From assembly GCF_003148625.1 (NCBI RefSeq), contig NZ_QGGO01000019.1:25078-89077 (forward strand): 64,000 nt of DNA, given 5' to 3'. Every line of letters begins with the position of its first letter. The first letter of the stretch is position 1. A model generated the notes under the pieces. That model saw only the letters and a program-made list of their open reading frames with translations, searched no databases and had not been told where the DNA came from. The DNA is from Arcicella aurantiaca. GTDB taxonomy: Bacteria; Bacteroidota; Bacteroidia; Cytophagales; Spirosomataceae. Positions 34,023 through 43,049 of the stretch are shown here, one piece after another. Position numbers and translations under genes: made by a program.

Positions 34023-35141
34023 ATGATAGGTTATCGTTTCTCTGAATATATACCCGAAGAACAAGAAGATGGCAAAAAAGCCAAATTTGACCAATTGCTT
34101 GATATTTTCAATCAGCTAATTACCATGACAGCGGGCAATGTTTCAGAAGCATTGTCGTGGCTTACACAGTTGGACAAACAATATAATTTGACTGATGAAA
34201 CTTACGGAATTGCTGATTTTATAGATGATTTAAAAGCCAAAGGTTACATCAAAGAAGAGAAAAACGAAGATGGCGAAGAACAACAAATTCTTACTGCCAA
34301 AGGTGAGCAATCTATTCGGAAACAATCTTTAGATGAAATTTTCGGCAAATTAAAGAAAACCAGTAATTCAGGAAATCACCGAACGCCTTATCAAGGCACG
34401 GGCGATGAAAATAATACCGACCGTCGAGAATTTCAATTCGGAGATTCGATGGAACAAATTGCCATGACTGAATCAATCCGAAATGCTCAGATAAACAATG
34501 GTTTAGAACATTTTATGCTCACAGAAAATGACCTCGAAATCATGGACAAAGAGTATAAAGCTCAAACTTCTACGGTTTTAATGATTGATATTTCGCATTC
34601 GATGATTCTTTATGGTGAAGACAGAATTACGCCCGCCAAAAAAGTAGCAATGGCAATGGCGGAGCTTATTATGACCAAATATCCCAAAGACACGTTGGAC
34701 GTAATTGTATTTGGAAATGATGCTTGGCAAATTCAAGTGCGTGATTTACCTTATTTAGAAGTTGGTCCTTATCATACCAATACCGTCGCAGGATTGGAAT
34801 TGGCGATGGATTTATTGCGAAGAAGAAAGAATAAAAACAAGCAAATTTTTATGATTACTGATGGCAAACCTACCTGTTTGAAAGAAGGTATCAAATACTA
34901 TAAAAACTCGTTTGGCTTAGACAAAAAGATTCTGAATAAAACGCTCACGTTAGCGGCACAGTGTAGAAGATTGAAAATTCCTGTAACGACTTTCATGATT
35001 GCGAGAGATGAATATTTGAAAGAATTTGTCCAAGAATTTACCAAAATCAACAACGGACGAGCGTATTATTCTTCGTTGAAAGGTTTAGGTGAATTTATTT
35101 TTGAGGATTATGAGAAAAACCGTCGGAAGAATGTGAGATAA
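34023..35141 (+). CDS. VWA-domain protein (Mg-chelatase D / CoxE-like)
   Basis: This 372-residue soluble protein has an N-terminal helical part, a linker, and a C-terminal von Willebrand factor A domain. The metal-binding MIDAS motif is DISHS (D189, S191, S193), followed by VIVFGNDAWQI, the Thr region PYHTNTVAGLELAMDLL, and FMITDGKPT. Such proteins work with a MoxR- or chelatase-type AAA+ ATPase to insert metals or remodel proteins. The likely partner is the ATPase at 40747-42282, which lies on the same strand 5.6 kb away; the two are separated by an oppositely oriented secreted-protein pair. Confidence 0.85.
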   Translation: MIGYRFSEYIPEEQEDGKKAKFDQLLDIFNQLITMTAGNVSEALSWLTQLDKQYNLTDETYGIADFIDDLKAKGYIKEEKNEDGEEQQILTAKGEQSIRKQSLDEIFGKLKKTSNSGNHRTPYQGTGDENNTDRREFQFGDSMEQIAMTESIRNAQINNGLEHFMLTENDLEIMDKEYKAQTSTVLMIDISHSMILYGEDRITPAKKVAMAMAELIMTKYPKDTLDVIVFGNDAWQIQVRDLPYLEVGPYHTNTVAGLELAMDLLRRRKNKNKQIFMITDGKPTCLKEGIKYYKNSFGLDKKILNKTLTLAAQCRRLKIPVTTFMIARDEYLKEFVQEFTKINNGRAYYSSLKGLGEFIFEDYEKNRRKNVR

Positions 35142-35174
35142 TAGAGAATAGATTTTAGAGAATTAAAAAGGGAA

Positions 35175-35421
35175 AAGAGGTTGTCTCAAAAGTTTTCGGA
35201 ACTATAAAGGGTTTGTTACAAGACAAACGATAGACCACTGATGAAACGGGTTATATTGATTTACGCAGATTTTTCTTTATTTCATCTGACTGTAAATCTG
35301 TAAAACCCATTCAATCTATGGTCTAAATTTGTCAGCGACAAATAGTTGATAGTTCTAAAAGCATGAAGGAAATCAAACAAATTGTAGTCTGAAATACTTG
35401 AAACTTTTGTGACAACCTCTT
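35175..35421. mobile_element. MITE-like nested inverted-repeat element
   Basis: The ends are near-perfect inverted repeats of about 22 bases: AAGAGGTTGTCTCAAAAG at 35175-35192 against the complement of CTTTTGTGACAACCTCTT at 35404-35421. Inside lies a second inverted repeat, from about 35221 to 35340, with AGACCACTGAT and its complement ATCTATGGTCT; this inner word is also used by the repeat at 43950-44062. There is no transposase frame. It looks like one repeat nested inside another, filling the space between two convergent genes. Sequence GAGGTTGTCTCAAAA resembles ends of some IS elements in this phylum (from memory, not checked). Confidence 0.65.
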
Positions 35422-35426
35422 GAAAC

Positions 35427-38400
35427 TTACTTTTCGGAATTTTTAATTACCGAGTTTGTATTTACAGAAGGACAATTGGTAGATTGATTGATTGAAAAAA
35501 CACCTGTTTTTTGAGAATCAAAACCCGGTGTAAAGTCAACTGCTTGTTGGTAATCAAGCATTAATCGTCCGTCAGCATTTACTTTATTACTAATATCAAA
35601 TCCTTTAGCGACACGACGAATATTTTCATTTGCTTCTACATCATCGGTTGGAGATACTAAGGTTGTAAAATTATAATCCCAACAATTTGCATTTCCTATA
35701 TTCAAAATAAAATCCATTGCTTCTCCATAATAACCTGATAAACATGGGTCAAATACCGTTCCATATACTCTAATGACAACTCTCATTCTATATTGCCCTA
35801 TTGCATAATTATTGGTATTGATAGTAGTTGCGTGCGAAAGCATATTGGTTGTACTTTGGTAAATAAGTTCACTTGTTTCAAAGATTTGATTATTATTTTT
35901 ATCAATCCAAATCGTTAAAAAGGTAATATTAGGCGAGTTAACAGCTACATTATAAGTAGTTGCCAATGATAAATTATGAGTTTGATTGGTATATTGTGTG
36001 TAAAGCCCACAACCTGTTGTTTTTTGAAGATTCAAGGTTGTATTGGCTATCGAAATCTTCGAAACATAATATCCTGTTTCACAATACATTGACGGACTAC
36101 AATAACCACCCGTTGTCCCTGGCACAACCCCAGTCGGCTTATAAAAAGGTGAAACAAAAACATTTTGTGAACATGGATTATCATCCTTAAAAACTGAACA
36201 AAGTGTATAATAACCTTTATAAGCAAACTTTCTCACAATTGAAGAATACCGTGATGAATCTGAAATCATTAGCGAATCTTTGATATAAGCTATATTTCCA
36301 TAAGAATCTAAACCTGATATGACTTGCTGGTAAGTTGGTAAGGTAGTACTTGAGACTGGAATTACAACGAAGTAAATCATACCAGTATTAGAAGCTTTAA
36401 ATTTTAATTTCAAGCTTTCGTCGGGTACTACTGAAACGATTGCCTGTTGAACAGCTTTAGCACTTTGATTGGTTATTGAAATTGAAACGGTATCGCTAAT
36501 TACTAAATTGGGCTGAGTGATAATTCGTACTTTATAGTTACCCAAAGCCGTTTGTGGAAGTACACACGAAATCAGTCCACCAGAAGCCAATATTATATTT
36601 GTCGAACCCAGTGTTGTTGGATTGGCAAAACTTCCATTATTATTAGACATTTCTACTTTAAGGCTTGTATTGGCAGTATTTAAAATAGATGAGTAATATA
36701 GATTTACAGAGCTTCCTTTACATAAATTACTATTAGCCAATGGTACAATATTAACTTGACCAACTAATGTTGTAAAATTAGCTCCTGCCGAATATCCCGA
36801 ACATCCTCCGCCTACTTCCCATTGGTATGTTGTATTAGGTAAGAAAGATTCTAATGTAACTGAAGTTGCCCCAACAACAATAGCAGTAGAGTCCCAAGTA
36901 GTATTTCCTAATTTTTTATATCGAAGTTGATACGTATTATATGTCGAACTTCCATTCCAAGTAAAGGTTGCTTTATTTGCTTTGATGGCGGTACGCTGAA
37001 GATTCGTTGGAGCAGCTACCGTTGTAACACAACCGATATTAACTAAATAATCTTCTGCTTCTCCATAAGTTTGACTATTCAAACAGCTATTAGGCGTATA
37101 GTAGTTGTAAGTAGCCATTACTCTCATTCGAGTCAAACCAGTTATACTATTGGCAGGTATTTGTATCGAACCTGTATGATTATTATATGTACCAGTACTT
37201 ACAAATACTTGTTCATTTGAAGAAAAAGACCCGTCTTTATTATAATCAATCCATATATAGATATATTCAGGATAGGTGCCAGTTGTAAGACTAAAACTAT
37301 AGGCACTTCCAACAGCTAAATCATAGGCATTCAAATTATTAAATCCAAATCCTGTACTTCCAGAACAAGTAGAAGTATTATTTAATCCTGCAAGCGGCAT
37401 TTTGAAATTACTAATCAATGTAGAGTAGCTCGTACAGTTCAATGAAGGCTCACAATAAGTTAGTAATGCCCCCGTAGTGGTGGCTGAAACTTTTAACACA
37501 CTACTTGGACAACCACTTGTTGAAGCTAAAATAGTTACATAAATGTCATAACCTGTTCCAGAAAGCAAACCACTTACATTTTTCATAATAGGACTATTAG
37601 GTGTAGTTATAAGTATTGAACCTGCTCGTATTGCTTGAAATCCATTAGCCGCTTTTCCGTCTATAATTTGTTGAGCTGTTGGAGCCGTAGCTCCTTGTCC
37701 TACTATAATGTAATAAACTGAACTTTGTGCGTTAGACGATATTGCTGTAATATCAAAACCATTATCGGTATTATTAGACGTTGTAATGGTTGGAAGACTT
37801 GGAGCAACTGTACTGGAAATAGTAATTAATTGCGTACTTACTAAACTTGATATAGCAGGAGAAGACCCATCCAAACGCACTCTATAAGTACCACTTGGAA
37901 TAGAATTATTTATCGTTCCTTGAATACTACCACTAATGCTACTACTTGTATTTCCAATGGTGTAAACAATATTATTACTACTATTTATTAATTGTAAGCT
38001 CATTACATTGCCACTATTGAAACTCCCTGCCACTGTATAATCAATGGAAATTGTGGAGTTGATACATAATGTTGAGGGTGTTTGAGGGCTTATCGTAATT
38101 TGTAAAGCTGCTTGTGGAGTTGAAAAATTGGTTCCTTGTGTAAAATTTGAACAAGAGGACCTAACTCGCCATTCAAAAGTTGTATTAAAGGATAAACCTG
38201 TAATGACAAATGAATTTGTATTAACTGTTCCACCAAAAAGCCACGTACTACTTCCTAAGACTCGGTACTCAATGGCATAATAAGTTGCTCCGCTAATAAC
38301 ATCCCACTGCACTTGAGCGGCGTTACCTGTTGTACTTAAAACTTGGAGATTACTTGGGTCGGCAGTTATAGAACCCGTAGTAAAACAAGTAGCAGCGGCA

Positions 38401-39770
38401 ATTTTTGCTCTCAGCAAATTTCCGGGTTGAGGCCCAAACCCTAACGACATATTGATTCCAACTGATTGCAGATGACAATAACTCATAATTGTTCCGCCAA
38501 CTGATGGAATTGGACCTACTGAACAACTATTACCAGAACTATCAGCTTCTGCAAAACCCGAACAACCATCAATTGGGCCACCAACCCAACCACAATAATG
38601 TGTGTGACGAGAACCTAATATATGCCCCATTTCATGCGTTAGTACCATCACTGTCCATGAGTACGTTGGTAAAGGTTGATACGTAGTTTCAATAGCACTA
38701 ACACAACACATTTCTTTTTTACCATTTACGCACAATCTCGCAGGAATGGCATTGGCAATACCTCCTCCCAATGTTGATAAACGACCACTGACAAAATGGG
38801 CAATATCGCCATTAAAATTACCATTAAGGGTATTACTAAAAGTAGTGACTAAGGTACTTGTGGAGGTAATTGAAGCATAAGGGTCAAGAGTATCCCAAAC
38901 CTTTATCTCAGACACAATCATGTTTATTGATTCATTCTTGTAAAGAGTTGTTACTTGATTCAAAATACCTGTCATATATTGAATAACCCCTTGTATCGTA
39001 CTTCCTTTTGCCTGATACAAAGCATTATCACATTCAAAATACATTTTAATATCCTTACAAGTTGAATTACCTGCATTATTTAATAAAGCAGGGACATTTT
39101 CTTGAGTCAATCCTTGTATTTCACGGTCATCAGTAGAACAATTAAAGGCAAATTCTTTCGTCATTTTCAAATCATCAACGTTATAAATAACATGAGAACT
39201 TGACGTAACATTTGATTTGCCAATAATACGATTCCCTAAACCATTTGAAGACAACATTCCCATTATTGAACCATCACTAAAAATGGAAATAGAAGCAACC
39301 GATGGTTCATCTACTCCGCTAAAAACTCCTTGATAATGAACAGAATTTGCAAGCGTCGAGGTTACATCTTTGTCTTTACTATTGACCACTTTAAATTCAC
39401 TTAAATTTACCCTTGCTAAATTGAGTGTTACAAAAGCATTTTCTCCTATTGGAATTTGTAAAACCAACAAATTGGGTCTTGCTAAAATTAAGCTGTCAGA
39501 AACCTTCTTATTTACATCCAAACCATATAAATTATTGGTATTGTCTCCAATAAGATTTTTCGCAACAAGGTTTTTTGAGTTTGCCGATAAAGCAGTTCCC
39601 TGAAATAATTTAACAGGCTTAGCTATGGAGGAAGTAGCTTGAAGATTAACGCCAGTTGTTTTAAAAAGTATTTCCGATAAACGGCTGGTTCGTGATTGTG
39701 CTAAAATTGATGAACAATAACACCCACACACTATTACTAAGGCAATTATAGATTTTATTTTATTTTTCAT
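35427..39770 (-). CDS. Secreted reprolysin-like metalloprotease with FN3 and GEVED domains
   Basis: This 1447-residue protein has a signal peptide (to about SSILAQS) and a propeptide-like region. A zinc metallopeptidase domain carries the intact HExxHxxGxxH motif (H379, E380, H383, H389 in VLTHEMGHILGSRHTH). It is followed by fibronectin type III modules (GNAAQVQWDVISGATYYAIEYR, KATFTWNGSSTYNTYQLRYK), a bacterial Ig-like stretch, and two GEVED domains ending YGEAEDYLVNIG and YGEAMDFILNIG. The tail has a PGFDSQKTGVFSI element like the beta-stack ends of some type IX substrates, but I see no classical type IX sorting domain. It probably degrades proteins outside the cell. It follows the gene at 39837-40508 by 66 bases. 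Confidence 0.88.
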   Translation of the reverse strand: MKNKIKSIIALVIVCGCYCSSILAQSRTSRLSEILFKTTGVNLQATSSIAKPVKLFQGTALSANSKNLVAKNLIGDNTNNLYGLDVNKKVSDSLILARPNLLVLQIPIGENAFVTLNLARVNLSEFKVVNSKDKDVTSTLANSVHYQGVFSGVDEPSVASISIFSDGSIMGMLSSNGLGNRIIGKSNVTSSSHVIYNVDDLKMTKEFAFNCSTDDREIQGLTQENVPALLNNAGNSTCKDIKMYFECDNALYQAKGSTIQGVIQYMTGILNQVTTLYKNESINMIVSEIKVWDTLDPYASITSTSTLVTTFSNTLNGNFNGDIAHFVSGRLSTLGGGIANAIPARLCVNGKKEMCCVSAIETTYQPLPTYSWTVMVLTHEMGHILGSRHTHYCGWVGGPIDGCSGFAEADSSGNSCSVGPIPSVGGTIMSYCHLQSVGINMSLGFGPQPGNLLRAKIAAATCFTTGSITADPSNLQVLSTTGNAAQVQWDVISGATYYAIEYRVLGSSTWLFGGTVNTNSFVITGLSFNTTFEWRVRSSCSNFTQGTNFSTPQAALQITISPQTPSTLCINSTISIDYTVAGSFNSGNVMSLQLINSSNNIVYTIGNTSSSISGSIQGTINNSIPSGTYRVRLDGSSPAISSLVSTQLITISSTVAPSLPTITTSNNTDNGFDITAISSNAQSSVYYIIVGQGATAPTAQQIIDGKAANGFQAIRAGSILITTPNSPIMKNVSGLLSGTGYDIYVTILASTSGCPSSVLKVSATTTGALLTYCEPSLNCTSYSTLISNFKMPLAGLNNTSTCSGSTGFGFNNLNAYDLAVGSAYSFSLTTGTYPEYIYIWIDYNKDGSFSSNEQVFVSTGTYNNHTGSIQIPANSITGLTRMRVMATYNYYTPNSCLNSQTYGEAEDYLVNIGCVTTVAAPTNLQRTAIKANKATFTWNGSSTYNTYQLRYKKLGNTTWDSTAIVVGATSVTLESFLPNTTYQWEVGGGCSGYSAGANFTTLVGQVNIVPLANSNLCKGSSVNLYYSSILNTANTSLKVEMSNNNGSFANPTTLGSTNIILASGGLISCVLPQTALGNYKVRIITQPNLVISDTVSISITNQSAKAVQQAIVSVVPDESLKLKFKASNTGMIYFVVIPVSSTTLPTYQQVISGLDSYGNIAYIKDSLMISDSSRYSSIVRKFAYKGYYTLCSVFKDDNPCSQNVFVSPFYKPTGVVPGTTGGYCSPSMYCETGYYVSKISIANTTLNLQKTTGCGLYTQYTNQTHNLSLATTYNVAVNSPNITFLTIWIDKNNNQIFETSELIYQSTTNMLSHATTINTNNYAIGQYRMRVVIRVYGTVFDPCLSGYYGEAMDFILNIGNANCWDYNFTTLVSPTDDVEANENIRRVAKGFDISNKVNADGRLMLDYQQAVDFTPGFDSQKTGVFSINQSTNCPSVNTNSVIKNSEK

Positions 39771-39836
39771 CGAAACAAGATGATAAAGAAGATTAGAAAA
39801 AATTGAATTACAATGAATAAAAAATCATAAGACTTT

Positions 39837-40508
39837 CTATTTCTTTTTCAGATAATTAATTTCTCTTTTTAGCTTCTTCAACTCTTTTTCTTGTTTGATA
39901 GTATAAAGGGTCAATTCTTCAATTTTTCTTAATAAAGTTGCCTGCATTTCAACAAAATCTATCCCATTTTTTGACACTTCCTCTGCCGATGGAACATCTG
40001 GTAAGTGTTTATTCTCATTTATAAATTTTTCTACCTTACTCAAAGTTGGTAATTGATATTTTTTATCAAAAACATAATCTGCCCAAAATGATGAACCTCC
40101 TACGGCAACTCTCATTTTTTCAGTCAAAATCCCTTTTGATACATATAAACTATAAGGATTATTAGCAGGAATGGTTACTCCTGTTCCAATAACTACGCTT
40201 CCTGCCGCCGTTGATGCCACATTATTGCTCAAATCCCAAACAGTAGCTCCAACAGGTATCGTAGGAATGGTGGGCATATTTCCCATTAAAACATTGCCAT
40301 CGGTATCCAAAGTCAAAACCTTAGCAGGAACAGTTGAAACTGAAGTTGAAGAATTCAGACCTGTAAATTTAAGCCCACTTCCATTACCCTGAGAATCAAT
40401 AATTAACTGATTTTTTACGGTTAATGGTGCTTGAGTTTGTCCAATAGTTTTCACAGTAGAAGCAGTCAACATCAATAAAACAGCTGCCATTTGTTTCAAT
40501 TTTTCCAT
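39837..40508 (-). CDS. Exported tail-fibre-like / coiled-coil surface protein
   Basis: This 223-residue protein has a signal peptide and a Thr/Val/Gly-rich beta segment (LTLDTDGNVLMGNMP). The C-terminal half reads WADYVFDKKYQLPTLSKVEKFINENKHLPDVPSAEEV, then a coiled coil (EELTLYTIKQEKELKKLKREINYLK). That C-terminal block is very common at the ends of secreted Bacteroidota proteins, where it resembles the trimeric intramolecular chaperone of tail fibres. It is the first gene of a two-gene unit with the metalloprotease. Its molecular role is not known to me. Confidence 0.78.
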   Translation of the reverse strand: MEKLKQMAAVLLMLTASTVKTIGQTQAPLTVKNQLIIDSQGNGSGLKFTGLNSSTSVSTVPAKVLTLDTDGNVLMGNMPTIPTIPVGATVWDLSNNVASTAAGSVVIGTGVTIPANNPYSLYVSKGILTEKMRVAVGGSSFWADYVFDKKYQLPTLSKVEKFINENKHLPDVPSAEEVSKNGIDFVEMQATLLRKIEELTLYTIKQEKELKKLKREINYLKKK

Positions 40509-40746
40509 AATATTTTTGAGTTTTTATTTTGATAGATATATACATTATACGTTATAAATTAACTACGTAAAACTACCATTTTATTAATTTCATTTAATTA
40601 GAATACTCAATTAGTTTTTACCGTTTAATAAATCGGATAAAGCCTCAATACACTATCTTACTCAAAGTATTTATAAGACTAAAAGAAACTTTTTGAAGCT
40701 TAAATTGTTGTTCTACATATACATTTCATTAAAATAAAGCTTTGTA

Positions 40747-42282
40747 ATGTCATACAAAAACCTAACATCAGAAGACCTTTTGAAAATCAATACGCTTAGT
40801 GCATTGAAAGCGTCTGGATATAAACCTAAGTCTATCAAAGACGAATTGCGAGAGAATCTTATCCTAAAAATCAAAAATAAAGAGAAGGTTTTTGAAGGAA
40901 TTTGGGGCTTTGAAGATACCGTAATTCCTGATATTGAAAGAGCCATTTTATCTCAACACCACATCAATCTTTTGGGGCTTCGTGGACAAGCCAAAACCCG
41001 TATTGCTCGCTTGATGGTTAACCTTTTAGATGAATACGTACCTGTTGTAAAAGGCTCAGAATTGAATGATGACCCCATGCAACCGCTTTCACGTTTTGCC
41101 AAAGATTTAATTGCTGAACATGGGGATTTAACGCCCGTAACTTGGCTACACCGTGACGACCGCTATACCGAAAAATTGGCAACGCCTGACGTTTCGGTAG
41201 CTGACCTTATCGGTGATGCTGACCCCATCAAAGCGGCAACCTTGAAATTACCTTATTCTGATGAACGTGTGGTTCACTTCGGACTCATTCCACGTTCACA
41301 CCGTTGTATTTTTGTGATTAACGAATTACCTGATTTACAGGCTCGTATTCAGGTTTCTTTATTCAATATTTTGCAAGAAGGCGATATTCAAATTCGTGGT
41401 TTCAAAATTCGTTTGCCTTTAGACTTACAGTTTGTTTTTACTGCCAATCCAGAAGACTATACCAATCGTGGCTCAATCGTCACACCATTGAAAGACCGTA
41501 TTGATTCTCAGATAGTTACCCATTATCCAAAGACTTTGGAGATTGGCAAAAAGATTACCCTGCAAGAAGCAAAATTGAAAGATGGACAAGAAGAAATTGT
41601 TACAACAAATCATATCATGGACGATTTGATTGAGCAAATTGCCATTGAAGCTCGTGCTTCTGAATATGTTGATGCAAAGTCGGGAGTTTCTGCTCGTATG
41701 ACGATTTCAGCTTACGAAAACTTGGTTTCTGCCTCAGAAAGACGTGCTTTACTAAACGGAGAAGATAAAACTTATGTGCGTGTAGCTGACCTTATTGGCG
41801 TAATTCCTGCCGTTTGTGGAAAGGTAGAATTGGTTTACGAAGGAGAAGTGGAAGGTCCTGTTATTGTGGCTCAAAACCTTATCGGGAAAGCTATCAGAAC
41901 GCAATTTCTAAATTATTTCCCTGACCCAGAAAAAATTAAGAAAGCAGCGAAAGATAAAGCAGGTAAAAATCCATACAAACCAATTATTGATTGGTTTATG
42001 GACGGAAACACAATGGATATTTTGAATGATAGTTCCGATTCCGATTATTCAGCACGACTTAGAACCATTGATGGTTTAGACGATTTAATTGAAAAAGTTT
42101 ATCCTCAAATACAAGGTCGTGAGAAGTTGTTTATGATGGAATTTGTGTTACACGGTTTATCAGAATTCTCAATTATTTCTAAGAAAAATCTAGAAAAAGG
42201 CTTACAATTCAAAGATTTAACAGATTCTTTATTTGATTTGGATAATTTCAAATTTGATGAAGATGAAGAAGATTTTAGATAA
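40747..42282 (+). CDS. AAA+ ATPase of the Mg-chelatase I type
   Basis: This 511-residue protein is a MoxR/ChlI-class AAA+ ATPase. Walker A is GLRGQAKT (77-84). Walker B reads CIFVINELPDLQARIQ, with Asn where Asp is usual; that INELPDL form is shared by this sub-family. A pre-sensor-1 insertion and VFTANPEDYTNRGSIVTPLKDRI (sensor 1 and Arg finger) follow. C-terminal helices cover about 290-511. No chlorophyll or cobalamin genes are near, so a chaperone-like function with the VWA protein at 34023-35141 is more likely than Mg chelation. The two genes are separated by two inverted genes. Confidence 0.85.
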   Translation: MSYKNLTSEDLLKINTLSALKASGYKPKSIKDELRENLILKIKNKEKVFEGIWGFEDTVIPDIERAILSQHHINLLGLRGQAKTRIARLMVNLLDEYVPVVKGSELNDDPMQPLSRFAKDLIAEHGDLTPVTWLHRDDRYTEKLATPDVSVADLIGDADPIKAATLKLPYSDERVVHFGLIPRSHRCIFVINELPDLQARIQVSLFNILQEGDIQIRGFKIRLPLDLQFVFTANPEDYTNRGSIVTPLKDRIDSQIVTHYPKTLEIGKKITLQEAKLKDGQEEIVTTNHIMDDLIEQIAIEARASEYVDAKSGVSARMTISAYENLVSASERRALLNGEDKTYVRVADLIGVIPAVCGKVELVYEGEVEGPVIVAQNLIGKAIRTQFLNYFPDPEKIKKAAKDKAGKNPYKPIIDWFMDGNTMDILNDSSDSDYSARLRTIDGLDDLIEKVYPQIQGREKLFMMEFVLHGLSEFSIISKKNLEKGLQFKDLTDSLFDLDNFKFDEDEEDFR

Positions 42283-42326
42283 GAAATTGCTGTCATTGAA
42301 AACGTAGTATAAAAATGTATAAATGT

Positions 42327-42429
42327 CTGTCATTCCGAACGTAGTGAAGCAATCCGTTTGATTGATGCAATGGTGTTTGAATATCATTTCTCAGTCCAAC
42401 AGATTGCTTCACTGCGTTCGCAATGACAG
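42327..42429. repeat. Inverted repeat of the GTCATT-GAAGCAATC family
   Basis: CTGTCATTCCGAACGTAGTG at 42327-42346 continues AAGCAATCCG, and the right end (about 42398-42429) is the near complement, CGGATTGCTTC-like AGATTGCTTCACTGCGTTCG then CAATGACAG. The arms match at about 29 of 33 positions. It is a short palindromic element of a type very frequent between genes in this phylum. No coding content. Confidence 0.8.
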
Positions 42430-42517
42430 GTAATGATACGATTGATGATTTGAAAATAAACTTCAGTGAGAAATAAACATCTATTCCAAAATTATTATCT
42501 TTGAAAAAAGAAAAACT

Positions 42518-42775
42518 ATGGCACTAACAATTGATTCCGAAATAGAATTAAAAACTGAATTTCACAGATTGATTGATGAAATTCAAGATATGGAATATTT
42601 AAAGAAAATTTATGAATGTTTAGTAGAGCAATTTCATAAATCTTCAGAAGACTTCTCTGACTTGACTGTGGATAGGCTAAAACAATTTGATAAGTCCATT
42701 TTTGAAGTAAAACAAGGAAAACTTTACACCAATGAACAAATTAAAAAAGAAACTCAACAATGGCTTACGAAATAA
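42518..42775 (+). CDS. Antitoxin-like protein of a RelE/ParE pair
   Basis: This 85-residue protein is mostly helical, with IELKTEFHRLIDEIQD and a C terminal LYTNEQIKKETQQWLTK, the usual form of short Bacteroidota antitoxins. It overlaps the toxin gene by 16 bases. A TATCTTTG -7 box lies at 42496-42503, just 15 bases before the ATG, but the -33 element is not clear. As is usual for such pairs, the antitoxin probably binds and represses its own promoter. Confidence 0.78.
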   Translation: MALTIDSEIELKTEFHRLIDEIQDMEYLKKIYECLVEQFHKSSEDFSDLTVDRLKQFDKSIFEVKQGKLYTNEQIKKETQQWLTK

Positions 42776-43044
42776 TTTGGTCAAGAGAATCTCGTGAAAA
42801 TTATAAAGATATTATTGATTCATTATTGAAAAAATGGTCATTTGAAGTAGCAGAAGAGTTTACGAATAAAATAATAGAAAGATTAACATTATTAGAGATG
42901 AATCCATATTTAGGAACATCTCATCCCGAAATAACTTCATTGAGAAAATTGCTTATCCCACCTTACAATTATTTATATTACACTACTGTTAATCAACAAG
43001 TTATACTATTAAACATTGTTGATTCCAGACGAAAAATATCATAA
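42760..43044 (+). CDS. RelE/ParE superfamily toxin
   Basis: This 94-residue protein has the RelE/ParE toxin fold: YEIIWSRESRENYKDIIDSL at the N terminus, a helix WSFEVAEEFTNKIIERL, then LGTSHPEITSLRKLLIPPYNYLYY and a last strand QVILLNIVDSRRKIS. ParE-type toxins inhibit gyrase and RelE-type cleave mRNA; which applies cannot be decided from the sequence. It is coupled to the antitoxin by a 16-base overlap. It ends five bases from the convergent Xer recombinase gene. Confidence 0.83.
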   Translation: MAYEIIWSRESRENYKDIIDSLLKKWSFEVAEEFTNKIIERLTLLEMNPYLGTSHPEITSLRKLLIPPYNYLYYTTVNQQVILLNIVDSRRKIS

Positions 43045-43049
43045 ACACC

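Noticed and set aside
40747-42282. Magnesium chelatase subunit for chlorophyll or cobalamin synthesis
   Set aside because: No pathway genes are near, Walker B has the INELPDL form, and the VWA partner suggests a chaperone-type pair.
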